Of a stretch of DNA of 64,000 nucleotides, positions 1 to 8,537 are shown piece by piece. The position numbers and the translations under genes were made by a program. Location: positions 372,001-436,000 of the forward strand of contig NZ_JAFIBW010000001.1 in assembly GCF_017833295.1 (NCBI RefSeq), read 5' to 3'. The stretch's first letter is position 1. Each line of letters opens with the position of its first letter. The notes under the pieces were generated by a model. That model had not been told where the DNA came from and did no database searches. It saw nothing but the letters and a program-made list of their open reading frames with translations. Source of the stretch: Methylobacterium sp. PvR107. Lineage in GTDB: Bacteria; Pseudomonadota; Alphaproteobacteria; Rhizobiales; Beijerinckiaceae.

Positions 1-1
1 C

Positions 2-727
2 TCGTGCGACCCCGAGGGGCGTCCGTGGTCGGAGAAGAAGAAGCTCATCGAGTGGAACGGCAAGCAGTGGATCGGCTTCGACGTGCCGGATTACGGCGTC
101 ACCGTCGCCCCCGATAAGGGCGTCGGCCCGTTCATCCTGAACCAGGAGGGCGTCGCCCGCCTGTGGACCCGCGGTCTCATGCGCGACGGGCCGTTCCCGA
201 CGCATTACGAGCCCTTCGAGTCCCCGGTGGCCAACCTCGCCTTCCCGAAGATCAAGGGCGCGCCCGCGTCCCGCATCTTCAAGGACGATCTGGCCGACCT
301 CGGCGACGCAAAGGAGTTCCCCTACGCGGCGACGAGCTACCGCCTGACCGAGCACTTCCACGGGTGGACCAAGCACGCCCGGATCAACGCGATCCTCCAG
401 CCGGAGGCCTTCGTGGAGATTTCGGAGGAGCTCGCCAGGGAGAAGGGCATCGCCAAGGGCGGCTGGGTCCGCGTCTGGTCGAAGCGCGGCTCGCTCAAGG
501 CCAAGGCCGTGGTGACGAAGCGCATCAAGCCGCTGATCTGCGACGGCAAGCCCGTCCACGTCGTCGGCATCCCGCAGCACTGGGGCTTCATGGGCCACAC
601 CAAGAAAGGATGGCACCCGAACTCGCTGACGCCCGTCGTCGGCGACGCGAACACCGAGACGCCGGAGTTCAAGGCCTGGCTCGTGAATATCGAGCCGACC
701 ACGCCTCCGTCGGACGCGGTCGCGTAA
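2..727 (+). CDS. fdoG: Formate dehydrogenase alpha (molybdopterin) subunit, C-terminal part
   Basis: This is the last ~241 codons of the catalytic subunit of a membrane-bound formate dehydrogenase; the frame is open to the window edge, so the 5' end lies outside. The sequence resembles the C-terminal molybdopterin-dinucleotide-binding domain of E. coli FdoG/FdnG, with recognisable stretches such as DGPFPTHYEPFE, SYRLTEHFHGWTKHA, FVEISEELA and LTPVVGDANTETPEFKA. The family oxidises formate to CO2 and passes electrons through FeS clusters to a beta subunit. The molybdenum/tungsten and [4Fe-4S] ligands and any Tat signal would be upstream and cannot be seen. The beta subunit gene begins 14 bp downstream after a GGGGGAG ribosome-binding site. 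In Methylobacterium this corresponds to the enzyme called Fdh3. Confidence 0.93.
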   Translation, partial: SCDPEGRPWSEKKKLIEWNGKQWIGFDVPDYGVTVAPDKGVGPFILNQEGVARLWTRGLMRDGPFPTHYEPFESPVANLAFPKIKGAPASRIFKDDLADLGDAKEFPYAATSYRLTEHFHGWTKHARINAILQPEAFVEISEELAREKGIAKGGWVRVWSKRGSLKAKAVVTKRIKPLICDGKPVHVVGIPQHWGFMGHTKKGWHPNSLTPVVGDANTETPEFKAWLVNIEPTTPPSDAVA

Positions 728-741
728 GGGGGAGCTGACAG

Positions 742-1677
742 ATGGCCGACTACAGCTCCCTCGACATCCGCCAGCGCTCCGCCTCCACGGAGACGCCGCC
801 GGAGATCCGCCGCCAGGTGGAGGTCGCCAAACTCATCGACGTGTCGAAGTGCATCGGCTGCAAGGCCTGCCAGTCGGCCTGCGAGGAGTGGAACGACCTG
901 CGCGACGACATCGGTGTCAACACGGGCACCTACCAGAACCCCCACGACCTCACGCCGAAGTCGTGGACCCTGATGCGGTTCACCGAGTACGAGAACCCGG
1001 AGACCAACAACCTCGAATGGCTGATCCGCAAGGACGGCTGCATGCACTGCACCGAGCCGGGCTGCCTGAAGGCCTGTCCGTCGCCCGGCGCGATCGTGCA
1101 GTACTCCAACGGCATCGTCGACTTCATCGAGGAGAACTGCATCGGCTGCGGCTATTGCGTGAAGGGCTGCCCGTTCAACATCCCGCGGATCAGCCAGACC
1201 GACCACAAGGCGTACAAGTGCACCCTGTGCTCGGACCGGGTGGCGGTGGGTCAGGCTCCGGCCTGCGCCAAGGCCTGCCCGACTGGCTCGATCATGTTCG
1301 GCACCAAGCAGGCGATGATCGAGCAGGCCGAGACCCGCGTCGTCGACCTGAAGTCGCGCGGCTTCGCCCATGCCGGCCTCTACGACCCGGCCGGGGTCGG
1401 CGGCACGCACGTCATGTACGTGCTGCACCATGCCGATCAGCCGAGCCTCTATGCCGGCCTGCCGAACGACCCGAAGATCTCCCCGCTGGTCGCCTTCTGG
1501 AAGGGCGGGGCCAAGGTGTTCGGTCTCGCCGCGATGGGTTTTGCAGCCGTGGCGGGCTTCTTCCACTACGTGACGGCCGGCCCCAACGAGGTCGTGCCCG
1601 AGGAGGAGGAAGAAGCGGTCGAGTACGACGAGGCCAAGCGCCGCGAGACCGGCGGCGACGCGGCACGGCCGCATTGA
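742..1677 (+). CDS. fdoH: Formate dehydrogenase beta subunit (four-cluster ferredoxin, membrane anchored)
   Basis: A 311-residue electron-transfer subunit carrying electrons from the molybdenum subunit to the cytochrome b subunit. Four cysteine groups for [4Fe-4S] clusters are visible: [11 protein letters not shown] (Cys37-47), [26 protein letters not shown] and CTLCSDRV with CAKACP. A single hydrophobic helix near residues 255-275 ([20 protein letters not shown]) anchors it to the membrane, as in FdnH/FdoH. It is followed by an unusually acidic tail (EEEEE). Length fits the family (about 290-310). A strong GGGGGAG site lies 8 nt before the ATG. The gamma subunit gene follows only after a 304-bp spacer with an inverted repeat, which is odd inside an operon. 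Confidence 0.95.
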   Translation: MADYSSLDIRQRSASTETPPEIRRQVEVAKLIDVSKCIGCKACQSACEEWNDLRDDIGVNTGTYQNPHDLTPKSWTLMRFTEYENPETNNLEWLIRKDGCMHCTEPGCLKACPSPGAIVQYSNGIVDFIEENCIGCGYCVKGCPFNIPRISQTDHKAYKCTLCSDRVAVGQAPACAKACPTGSIMFGTKQAMIEQAETRVVDLKSRGFAHAGLYDPAGVGGTHVMYVLHHADQPSLYAGLPNDPKISPLVAFWKGGAKVFGLAAMGFAAVAGFFHYVTAGPNEVVPEEEEEAVEYDEAKRRETGGDAARPH

Positions 1678-1692
1678 GAAACGCGACGGTAT

Positions 1693-1864
1693 CCCTCCCC
1701 CCTCTGCGGGGGCGGGTGGCCCCCGGAGGGGGTCGGGAGGGGGGAGCGACGGTGCAGAATTAAGCTCCGCCCTTTATGCCGGTCGCACCACATTCGGACG
1801 CGGCGTTCCCCTCTCCCGACCCATGCTGACACAGGGGCCACCCTCCCCCGCAGAGGGGGGAGGG
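1693..1864. repeat. Inverted pair of GC-rich intergenic repeats between fdoH and fdoI
   Basis: The 304-bp spacer 1678-1981 carries no credible gene. It contains two copies of a GC-rich element in opposite orientation. Perfect 20-bp arms lie at 1693-1712 and 1845-1864, and similarity extends beyond them (GGTGGCCCC and GTCGGGAG next to each arm). The same type of element, again as an inverted pair, lies inside the pim operon at 25781-25975. In RNA the arms could form a long stem between beta and gamma cistrons. Family identity as a Methylobacterium REP-like element is inferred. Confidence 0.7.
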
Positions 1865-1981
1865 AGAGAGGCGGAGCGGACAGCGACAGGATGGAGACGG
1901 CACAGCCGCTCCACCCTATCTTGAATAACAGAGCCGCCTCCGCCGCCCCGCGGAGCCAGCCCGTCAGGCGCGAGAAGGCCG

Positions 1982-2704
1982 ATGACGATCCACAGCGACA
2001 TCCGCGACGGCGATCCCCGCCCCCTGCACCACGCCAAGTCCGAGGCGCCGGAGGTGATGTACGTCCCGCGCTACACCGGCGTGCAGCGTGTGAACCACTG
2101 GATCACCGCGATCCTGTTCACCCTGCTGGCCCTCTCCGGGCTGGCGATGTTCACGCCGTACCTGTTCTCGCTGACCGGCCTGTTCGGCGGCGGCCAGGCG
2201 ACCCGTGCGATCCACCCGTGGTTCGGCGTGGCGCTGGCGGTCAGCTTCTTCTTCCTGTTCGTGCGCTTCTGGAAGCTCAACATCCCCAACAAGGACGATG
2301 TCGAGTGGACGAAGCACATCGGCGACGTGGTGACCAACCGCGAGGACCGGCTGCCGGAACTCGGCAAGTACAATGCCGGCCAGAAGGGCGTGTTCTGGGG
2401 CCAGACCGCGCTGATCGGCGTGATGTTCGTGACCGGCCTGGTGATCTGGAACACCTATTTCGGCGGCCTGACTTCGATCGAGACGCAGCGCTGGGCCTTG
2501 CTTGCGCACTCGCTCGCCGCCGTGATCGCCATCGCGATCATCGTGGTGCACATCTACGCCGGCATCTGGGTGCGCGGCACCGGCCGGGCGATGGTTCGCG
2601 GCACGGTCACGGGCGGCTGGGCCTACCGGCATCACCGCAAGTGGTTCCGGCAGATCGCCGGCGGCAAGGCGCGCCACGGCTCGGTGGACAAGCGCGGATC
2701 CTGA
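1982..2704 (+). CDS. fdoI: Formate dehydrogenase gamma subunit (cytochrome b)
   Basis: A 240-residue integral membrane cytochrome b of the FdnI/FdoI type, which binds two b hemes and passes electrons from the beta subunit to quinone. Four hydrophobic segments are visible (about residues 35-57, 75-95, 135-155 and 175-197). Candidate heme histidines lie in VQRVNHWITA, ALLAHSLAA and VVHIYAGIW, the last two on the fourth helix as in the family. The ATG at 1982 is preceded by GAGAAGG. fdhE begins 3 bp after the stop. The basic C-terminus (residues 205-240) is probably cytoplasmic. Confidence 0.93.
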   Translation: MTIHSDIRDGDPRPLHHAKSEAPEVMYVPRYTGVQRVNHWITAILFTLLALSGLAMFTPYLFSLTGLFGGGQATRAIHPWFGVALAVSFFFLFVRFWKLNIPNKDDVEWTKHIGDVVTNREDRLPELGKYNAGQKGVFWGQTALIGVMFVTGLVIWNTYFGGLTSIETQRWALLAHSLAAVIAIAIIVVHIYAGIWVRGTGRAMVRGTVTGGWAYRHHRKWFRQIAGGKARHGSVDKRGS

Positions 2705-2707
2705 GGC

Positions 2708-3703
2708 GTGGCCAATTTCTTCAAGCGCAAACGCGCGGCTCCGGCCGCGGACAAGGCTCCGGCACCCGCCGAGGCGCCGAAGCCTCGCCGGCGGGATTTC
2801 AGCGAGCTGAAGCCCGATCCCGACAAGATCGGGATCTCTGGCTCCGTCCCGTTCGTCCGCCTGCCGGACCCGACGACGCTGTTCGCCGACCGCGCCGCGC
2901 GCCTGGCGGAGGCTGCGCCCGGTCATCCGCTGGAGGCCTATCTCCGGTTCGTCGCCGCGGTCGCCCGTGCCCAGAGCGTGATCCAGGCAAAGGCGCCAGC
3001 TCCCGCGCTGCCGGAGGCCGCCGATCTGGCGCTGCGGAGCGAGCACGGCATGCCGCCGCTGTCGCGTCACAGCCTCGAAGCGGATCAGGGCTTCGACGAT
3101 TGCCTCCTGGCGCTGCTCGCCGAACTCGATCTCGGCACCGCTCCGGAAGCTTCCCACGCGGCGCGAGAGGCCCTGCGTGCCGCATCCCGGGAGGATCGCC
3201 TCGACCTCGCTCTGCAGGTCTTCGAGGGCGCGCTGCCGGTCGATCGGATCGCCGAATGCGTGTTCGTCGCGGCGGCGCTGCAGGTGCGCCTGGCCGAGCA
3301 GGCCGCGCGTCTCGATACGAAGGCGCTGAAGCCGGTCGCGGACGGCGTCTGCCCGTGCTGCGGCGGCGCGCCGGTGGCGAGCGTCGTGGTCGCCTGGACC
3401 CCGGCCGACAAGGCCCGGTATCTCAGCTGCTCGCTCTGCGGCACGTATTGGAACCACGTCCGGATCCGCTGCACCGCCTGCGGCGACGGCGAGAACATCA
3501 GCTATTACGGACTCGACGAGGTCTCGAAGGACGTCCAGGTCGAGACCTGCACGACGTGCCACAGCTACATCAAGCACCTGCACCAGCACCGGGCGCCGGC
3601 CCTCGACCCGGTGGCGGACGACATCGCGTCATACGGGCTCGATCTGAAGATCGCCGAGGACGGGTTCAGGCGGGCCGGGCTGAACCTGCTGTTCGTGATC
3701 TGA
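2708..3703 (+). CDS. fdhE: Formate dehydrogenase accessory protein FdhE
   Basis: A 331-residue FdhE-family protein needed for maturation or activity of respiratory formate dehydrogenases in the cytoplasm. The GTG start lies 3 bp after fdoI, so it is probably translationally coupled. Paired-cysteine motifs typical of the family sit in the C-terminal half: CPCCGGAPVAS, CSLCGTYW, CTACGDGENISYYG and CTTCHSYIK, rubredoxin-like metal sites. The N-terminus (first ~35 residues) is Ala/Pro/Lys rich and looks disordered. Its place at the end of the fdo operon supports the assignment. Confidence 0.93.
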   Translation: MANFFKRKRAAPAADKAPAPAEAPKPRRRDFSELKPDPDKIGISGSVPFVRLPDPTTLFADRAARLAEAAPGHPLEAYLRFVAAVARAQSVIQAKAPAPALPEAADLALRSEHGMPPLSRHSLEADQGFDDCLLALLAELDLGTAPEASHAAREALRAASREDRLDLALQVFEGALPVDRIAECVFVAAALQVRLAEQAARLDTKALKPVADGVCPCCGGAPVASVVVAWTPADKARYLSCSLCGTYWNHVRIRCTACGDGENISYYGLDEVSKDVQVETCTTCHSYIKHLHQHRAPALDPVADDIASYGLDLKIAEDGFRRAGLNLLFVI

Positions 3704-3757
3704 CGCCGGATCCGGTCGAACGGTTCGTCCCGCTTCACTCCGCTTGCAAGGACGAGG

Positions 3758-3779
3758 AGCGGCAGACAAGCCTGCCGCT
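3758..3779. terminator. Hairpin between convergent fdhE and lipoprotein gene
   Basis: Perfect 8-bp stem AGCGGCAG / CTGCCGCT with a 6-nt loop, placed between the fdhE stop (3703) and the convergent gene ending at 3786. No clear U-tract, so it may be a weak bidirectional terminator. Confidence 0.45.
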
Positions 3780-3785
3780 GCCCGC

Positions 3786-4127
3786 TCAGCGGTAGCCGTA
3801 CCGGCTCTTGGCGGCCGCCAGGAGCTGCAGGGCCTCACCCGGCTTGCCGGCCGAACATTCGGCGGCAGCGTGGGCGAGATCGGCGTTGAAGCGGTCGCCC
3901 ACCGGCTTGTTGAGGTTGCCGGTCGCCACGTCGCTGTCGACGATCGCCTTGGTGCGCGCGATTTCCGGGCCGCAGCCGCTGCCCGTGGGCAGGGCCAGCG
4001 GCGCCGGGATGACGGGCGAGGGCTCCATGACCGCGGGGGTGCGCTGCTGGCAGGCTCCCAGAGCCGCTACGGCGACGGCTGCGAGGCTGAGACGCATCGG
4101 AAGGCGGGACGCGGGCACGGCGAACAT
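3786..4127 (-). CDS. Small predicted lipoprotein, unknown function
   Basis: A 113-residue protein with a signal peptide ending in the lipobox LGAC (Cys at residue 25), so probably lipid-anchored and exported. The mature part has a Pro-rich linker, two further cysteines (CGPEIA and AECSAG) that could pair, and an Ala-rich helical C-terminus. I recognise no family. The ATG used gives a 25-residue signal; an internal ATG at 4097 gives a more compact signal starting MRLSLAAV and could be the true start, since neither has a good Shine-Dalgarno sequence. It stands alone, convergent with fdhE. Confidence 0.6.
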   Translation of the reverse strand: MFAVPASRLPMRLSLAAVAVAALGACQQRTPAVMEPSPVIPAPLALPTGSGCGPEIARTKAIVDSDVATGNLNKPVGDRFNADLAHAAAECSAGKPGEALQLLAAAKSRYGYR

Positions 4128-4326
4128 CCTGTTGAGGCGCGAGGGGCTACGCCGCCAGGGTTCTGGGCCGAGCTTGGCCGTGGGTCAATCGCCGCCCCGG
4201 CATGCCGATGGGAAAAGGACGCTGGGCTGCCGGGGGCGTGTTCTCGGAATTCCGCTGCCGTCAGAGGAGGTTGGTGCGCGCTGCTGCCATGACGGTTGAG
4301 CAGCGCGCTCCAGATTGTGAGGACGC

Positions 4327-4812
4327 TTACTTCGCCTTGTCGGACAGCGCTTTCAGGCCGGAATCGTAGATGCCCTGGATCGCGTCGGTGGCGACGGTGT
4401 CGGGCGCGCCCTTCGCGTTGAAGGTCCCGGTCCAGGTCACCTTCGAGCCGGAGCCGGCCGGGGCGACCGAGAGGGTCGACTTGTAGTCCGAGACCGGCAG
4501 CGGGCTCTCCAGGATCGTGTAGGTGTAGCTCATCACCTTGTCGTCCCGGGAAACCTGCTCCTCCTTGATGGCGCCGCCGCCCTTCAGGCTCAGCGTGCGG
4601 ACCTTCATGCCGTCCTTGTCGGACAGGGCGCACTTCTCGATCGCCGGGTGCCAATCGCCGATGCCGCAGAACTCGCCGATGGTCTGCCAGACCTTGGCCG
4701 GGGGGGCGGCGATGTCGGCCGAGCGCGTCACCTCCAGGGCGTAGCCCGGCACGGTGGCCGCGGCGAGCGCCAAGGCCGCAAGGGGAAGGGACCGGCAGAA
4801 AGCGAAGGGCAT
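4327..4812 (-). CDS. Secreted SRPBCC (START-like) family protein
   Basis: A 161-residue protein with an N-terminal signal peptide (cleavage likely after PGYA, about residue 25), followed by a polyketide-cyclase/SRPBCC fold. Family features are EVTRSADIAAPPAKVWQTIGEF at the start of the domain, the FCGIGDWHPAIEKC region, and alternating beta strands ending in a long C-terminal helix (DAIQGIYDSGLKALSDKAK). Such domains bind hydrophobic ligands; the ligand here is unknown. Two cysteines in FCGIGDWHPAIEKC may form a periplasmic disulfide. It is monocistronic between two exported proteins. Confidence 0.8.
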   Translation of the reverse strand: MPFAFCRSLPLAALALAAATVPGYALEVTRSADIAAPPAKVWQTIGEFCGIGDWHPAIEKCALSDKDGMKVRTLSLKGGGAIKEEQVSRDDKVMSYTYTILESPLPVSDYKSTLSVAPAGSGSKVTWTGTFNAKGAPDTVATDAIQGIYDSGLKALSDKAK

Positions 4813-4962
4813 CTTGGGGTGTCTCCGTCCGTCTCAGGTCGCGGCAGGGGCCGCGCAGGCTCTGATGGCCGCGCAGGAGCTAGTCCGGCATTCCGCCCTC
4901 GGCAATGGGTCGTGTCGTCCAGCCATGACGTTCGTGGTCGGACGACGCGGTTCCGGGGCGGG

Positions 4963-5601
4963 CTACCAGCTGTCCATCGCGTCGGTGTCGGCCGGGTAGT
5001 CGTAGACCGTGGCCGGTGCGTAGGCGGGCCGCGCGGCAGGGCGATAATAGGCCGGCAGCGACCGGCGGCCCATCTGATCGCTGTCCGCGAGCAGATCGTC
5101 CGTCTCGTAGGGGCTGCGGTGCCGGGCGACGCGGACCCCGCGCTGCCCGCGCTCCGCAACCGGGGCATCCGCGCCGTCGATCACCACGCGGGTCCGGCCC
5201 ATACCCTGGCTCTTCACGAGGTTGAACAGCGTCGCGGCGTTGCGCACCGACAAGCGCACGCAGCCATGCGACGCCGCACGGCCGAGATTGCGCACGTGGT
5301 TGGTGCCGTGAATGGCGTGACCTTGGGTTGTGAAGAACATCGCGAAGGGCATGGGCGCGTCGTCCCACTCCTTCGAGAAATGCGTGCGCTCCATCCGGAA
5401 CGGGCGGTAGGATCCGGCCGGGGTGTCGTAGCTCGCGACGCCGGTGGAGACCGGCCACGAATAGCGCGGCTGCCCGTCGACCGAAACCTCCATGCGCTGC
5501 GTGGTCTTGTCGACGTTCACGAGCACGTCGGCGTTGGCGGCGCCGGGCGCCGCGGCCCACAGGAGAACGCCGGACAGGACCGAGATCAGACCGATACGCA
5601 T
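4963..5601 (-). CDS. L,D-transpeptidase (ErfK/YbiS/YkuD family)
   Basis: A 212-residue exported enzyme with a signal peptide of about 24 residues and a YkuD catalytic domain (about residues 25-150). The catalytic signature is present: HGTNHVRNLGRAASHGCVRL, with the Cys nucleophile and both histidines. The family makes 3-3 peptidoglycan cross-links or attaches proteins to peptidoglycan in the periplasm. The C-terminal ~60 residues (RGQRGVRVARHRSP to the end) are a basic, then Pro/Tyr-rich tail without recognised fold. Monocistronic; a second, YafK-like L,D-transpeptidase lies at 38.5-39.7 kb. Confidence 0.88.
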   Translation of the reverse strand: MRIGLISVLSGVLLWAAAPGAANADVLVNVDKTTQRMEVSVDGQPRYSWPVSTGVASYDTPAGSYRPFRMERTHFSKEWDDAPMPFAMFFTTQGHAIHGTNHVRNLGRAASHGCVRLSVRNAATLFNLVKSQGMGRTRVVIDGADAPVAERGQRGVRVARHRSPYETDDLLADSDQMGRRSLPAYYRPAARPAYAPATVYDYPADTDAMDSW

Positions 5602-5853
5602 GAGCGACTCCGACTGCGAAACCCCGCGGGTTTGCCGACAGGCTAAGCCGTTGGCAACACCGCGGTTCCGGCAGTTGCAGGCGGTGCGTAGTCACGCTTT
5701 GCTGATCGGGCGCGCCGCGGGTTGTCCTCCGCCGCATCGGAGGGGTGCCGCCTGCGCAGGGTCCGCGGCACGCGCCATGCTCGCGACAACCGCCGGTTGA
5801 CAGCTGCCCGAGCCCGGGCGCTTCCTCCCGGCCGCAGACGGTTCGGAGTTCCC

Positions 5854-7146
5854 ATGGCCCTCGACCCCACCCTCGCCGCCGAGATCGAAGCCGCCGTGGC
5901 GGAGGGGTTTGCCGATCAGGTCGCTCACACGCAGGCGCTGGTCCGGTTCGCGTCCCTGCGCGGGGAGGAGCACGCCTGCCAGGACTACGTGTTCGAGCAG
6001 TTCCGCGCCCGGGGCTACGCCACGGAGCGCTTCGCTATGGATCGGGCCGCCATTGCGGCCCATCCAGGCGGCTCGAAGATCGACGAGGCGCATCATTCGG
6101 ACGCGCCGATCGTGGTCTGCCACCACCGGCCGAGCACCGAGACCGGCCGCTCGCTGATCCTGCAGGCCCATGTCGACGTGGTGCCGCCGGGGCCCCTCGA
6201 CCTCTGGACCCATCGGCCCTTCGACCCGGTGATCGAGGGCGACTGGATGTATGGCCGCGGGGCCGGCGACATGAAGGCCGGCCACGCCGCCAACCTGTTC
6301 GCCCTCGACGCTCTGGCCCGCCTCGGCCTGCAGCCGGCCGCCTCCGTCACAGTGCAGTCGGTGGTCGAGGAGGAATCCACCGGGAACGGCGCCCTGATGA
6401 CCCATCTGCGCGGCTACCGGGCCGATGCCGTGCTGATCCCCGAGCCCGAGGACGAGAAGCTCGTGCGCGCCAATACCGGCGTGCTCTGGTTCACCGTGGA
6501 GGTGCGGGGCGTCCCGGTCCATGTCCGCGAGATGGGCGCGGGCGCCAACGCCATCGACGCCACCTACCGGGTGATCGGGGCGCTCCGGGACGTCGAGGCC
6601 CGCTGGAACGCCGAGAAGGCCGGGCACCGGCACTTCGAGACTGAGGACCACCCGATCAACCTCAACATCGGCAAGATCGAGGGTGGCGATTGGGCCTCCT
6701 CGGTGCCGGCGTGGTGCCGGATCCACTGCCGGGTGGCGCTCTACCCGGGCGTGACCGCCGCGCAGGCCGCCGCCGAGATAGAGGCCGCCGTGGCGAGCTT
6801 CGCCCGCACCGACCCGTTCCTGGCCAACAGTCCGCCGCGGGTGGTCTTCAACGGATTCTTCGCCGAGGGCTACGTGCTTGAGGAGGGCTCGGAGGCCGAG
6901 GCCGTGCTCGGCCGCGCCCACGAGCGGGCGATCGGGTCATCGCTCCAGAGCTTCATGACGGCGGGCTATCTCGATAGCCGGGTTCACGCCCTCTACGATC
7001 GGGTGCCGGCCCTCTGCTACGGCCCGACCTCGCAGAACATCCACGGCTTCGACGAGCGCGTGAGCCTCGCCTCGGTCAAGCGGATCACGACCACCATGGC
7101 GCTGTTCGTGGCCGAATGGTGCGGGACCGAGCGCAAGGCCGGGTGA
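5854..7146 (+). CDS. M20 family zinc deacylase/peptidase (ArgE/DapE type)
   Basis: A 430-residue cytoplasmic hydrolase of the ArgE/DapE/ACY1 group. Metal-site motifs are clear: LQAHVDVVPPG (zinc His and catalytic Asp), GRGAGDMKAGH (bridging Asp) and VVEEESTGNGA (catalytic Glu and metal ligand). The dimerisation domain lies in the middle. The ATG at 5854 starts the conserved region (MALDPTLAAEIEAAV). The frame stays open upstream to 5722, but that stretch reads as random basic sequence. Substrate unknown; family members deacylate N-acyl amino acids or succinyl-diaminopimelate. A TTGACA at 5797-5802 might be a -35 box, but no clear -10 follows. Confidence 0.88.
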   Translation: MALDPTLAAEIEAAVAEGFADQVAHTQALVRFASLRGEEHACQDYVFEQFRARGYATERFAMDRAAIAAHPGGSKIDEAHHSDAPIVVCHHRPSTETGRSLILQAHVDVVPPGPLDLWTHRPFDPVIEGDWMYGRGAGDMKAGHAANLFALDALARLGLQPAASVTVQSVVEEESTGNGALMTHLRGYRADAVLIPEPEDEKLVRANTGVLWFTVEVRGVPVHVREMGAGANAIDATYRVIGALRDVEARWNAEKAGHRHFETEDHPINLNIGKIEGGDWASSVPAWCRIHCRVALYPGVTAAQAAAEIEAAVASFARTDPFLANSPPRVVFNGFFAEGYVLEEGSEAEAVLGRAHERAIGSSLQSFMTAGYLDSRVHALYDRVPALCYGPTSQNIHGFDERVSLASVKRITTTMALFVAEWCGTERKAG

Positions 7147-7175
7147 CGTCGACCGGCCGGCGCTCAGCGCGGGTC

Positions 7176-7197
7176 CCCTCTCCCGTGCGGGAGAGGG
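7176..7197. terminator. Perfect hairpin between convergent genes
   Basis: A 10-bp perfect stem, CCCTCTCCCG / CGGGAGAGGG with a TG loop, lies between the M20 deacylase (ends 7146) and the convergent reductase (ends 7249). It looks related to the GC-rich repeats at 1.7, 25.8 and 51.6 kb (CCCTCTCCC core). Probable bidirectional terminator or REP-like element. Confidence 0.5.
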
Positions 7198-7248
7198 AGC
7201 ATCTCGCGCTTGAAAGACACCGAGGCGCGATATCCCGCGCGCGGTGCC

Positions 7249-8310
7249 TCAGGGGATCAGCCGGTCCGCGCGGAGCTGGCCGAACAGGTCGAAGAACGCG
7301 TCGTCCGTCGGCTGGTAGGCCGTGAAGCCGAGGCGGCGGCTCTTGCTCATGTCGGTGACGACCTCGATCGGCCGGCCGAGATCGGCATCCGTGTGCCAGG
7401 CTGAGGCGAGTTTCTCGAGCTTCGGCTCGGCCAGTCCGTAGCGCTGCGCGATCTCCGCCCAGGCCGGGCCGTCCTGCGCCATCCGGGGTTCGAGCGGCCG
7501 GTGCGTGCCGTCGAACGGCACCGGCTCGATCCCGAACCAAGCGGCGATCCGGCCCCACATCCAGCTCCAGCGGAAGACGTCGCCGTCGACGACGTTGAAC
7601 GCCTCGTTGGCAGCCTTCGGCTCGGTCGAGGCCCAGAGCAGCTGACGGGCCAGCAGCCGCGCGTCGGTCATGTCGGTGAGGCTGTTCCACTGCGCGGCCG
7701 AGCCCGGGAAGATGAACGGGCGTCCCAGCTCCCGGCACAGGGTGGCGTAGCAGGCGAGCGTCGTGCCCATGTTCATGGCGTTGCCCACCGCCTTGCCGAT
7801 GATCGTATGCGGGCGGTGGACGCTCCAGGTGAAGCCGTCGCGGGCGGCGGCCGCGAACACGGCATCCTCCTGCGCGTAGTAGAAGTTCTCGATGTCGAGC
7901 CGGCCCTGGTCCTCGCGGAACGGCGTCTGCGGCAGGGTGCCTTTGCCGTAGGCCTCGAACGGGCCGAGATAGTGCTTCAGCCCGGTCACCAGGGCGACGT
8001 GGCGGACGCTCTTCTTGGGGCGCAGCGCGTCGAGGACGTTCTCGACCATCGCCCGGTTGACGCGGATCATCTCGGCTTCCGTAGGGCGCCGCTGCCAGGT
8101 CGCCAGGAAAACGTGGCTCGGGGCGAGGTCGGCCAGCGCCTTCTCCAGCGAGGCCGGATCCTGCAGGTCGCCGGCTACCGGCTCGACTCCCGCCTGGGCC
8201 ACCGGGTGGCGCGCGAGACCCGCGACCCGCCAGCCCTCTTGGCTCAGCAGCGCCGCGGTGGCGCTGCCGACGATCCCGCTGGCGCCGACGATCAGGGCGG
8301 TGTTCGACAT
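7249..8310 (-). CDS. SDR oxidoreductase of the PRISE (progesterone 5-beta-reductase-like) group
   Basis: A 353-residue atypical short-chain dehydrogenase. The N-terminal Rossmann motif is GASGIVGSATA. The family's variant catalytic region NFYYAQEDAVF and the following WSVHRPHTIIG match plant progesterone 5-beta-reductase/iridoid synthase relatives, which reduce activated C=C bonds with NADPH. The ATG at 8310 begins directly at MSNTALIVGASG; the open frame upstream is not conserved-looking. It is transcribed toward the M20 deacylase and shares no operon with the aminotransferase upstream, because a palindromic repeat separates them. Physiological substrate unknown. Confidence 0.8.
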   Translation of the reverse strand: MSNTALIVGASGIVGSATAALLSQEGWRVAGLARHPVAQAGVEPVAGDLQDPASLEKALADLAPSHVFLATWQRRPTEAEMIRVNRAMVENVLDALRPKKSVRHVALVTGLKHYLGPFEAYGKGTLPQTPFREDQGRLDIENFYYAQEDAVFAAAARDGFTWSVHRPHTIIGKAVGNAMNMGTTLACYATLCRELGRPFIFPGSAAQWNSLTDMTDARLLARQLLWASTEPKAANEAFNVVDGDVFRWSWMWGRIAAWFGIEPVPFDGTHRPLEPRMAQDGPAWAEIAQRYGLAEPKLEKLASAWHTDADLGRPIEVVTDMSKSRRLGFTAYQPTDDAFFDLFGQLRADRLIP

Positions 8311-8436
8311 GGAAAGCCTCATACCCGGCGAAATCACGGGTCCGGGGCAGATGGGCACGGGTGGTGCCGCGACAACCCCGCCGCGCAGCGGCTGCGCCTG
8401 TGCAGCGCGCAAGGGTTGCGTGATCGCGAGGCTTCT

Positions 8437-8535
8437 CCCGTCATCGCGAGCGCAGCGAAGCGATCCATGGCAGCCCGTGGTCTCGAACCCTCGCGCGACC
8501 CTGGGTTGCTTCGCGACGCTCGCAAAGACGGGGGC
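8437..8535. repeat. Dispersed palindromic intergenic repeat
   Basis: An imperfect palindrome whose ends are CCCGTCATCGCGAGCGCAGC and its inverted counterpart TTGCTTCGCGACGCTCGC followed by AAAGACGGGG. A related half-element lies at 57749-57780 (CCGTCCTTGCGAGCGCAGCG). It abuts the stop codon of the aminotransferase gene and may act as its terminator. It resembles short mobile repeats common in alphaproteobacterial genomes; the family name is not asserted. Confidence 0.6.
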
Positions 8536-8537
8536 TC

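Noticed and set aside
1964..3589. 541-codon open frame on the minus strand opposite fdoI-fdhE
   Set aside because: It is antisense to two recognised genes; its product is low-complexity Ala/Arg/Gly-rich with no domains. High GC keeps frames open.
5722..5853. N-terminal extension of the M20 deacylase
   Set aside because: Basic random-looking sequence before the ATG at 5854, where family similarity begins.
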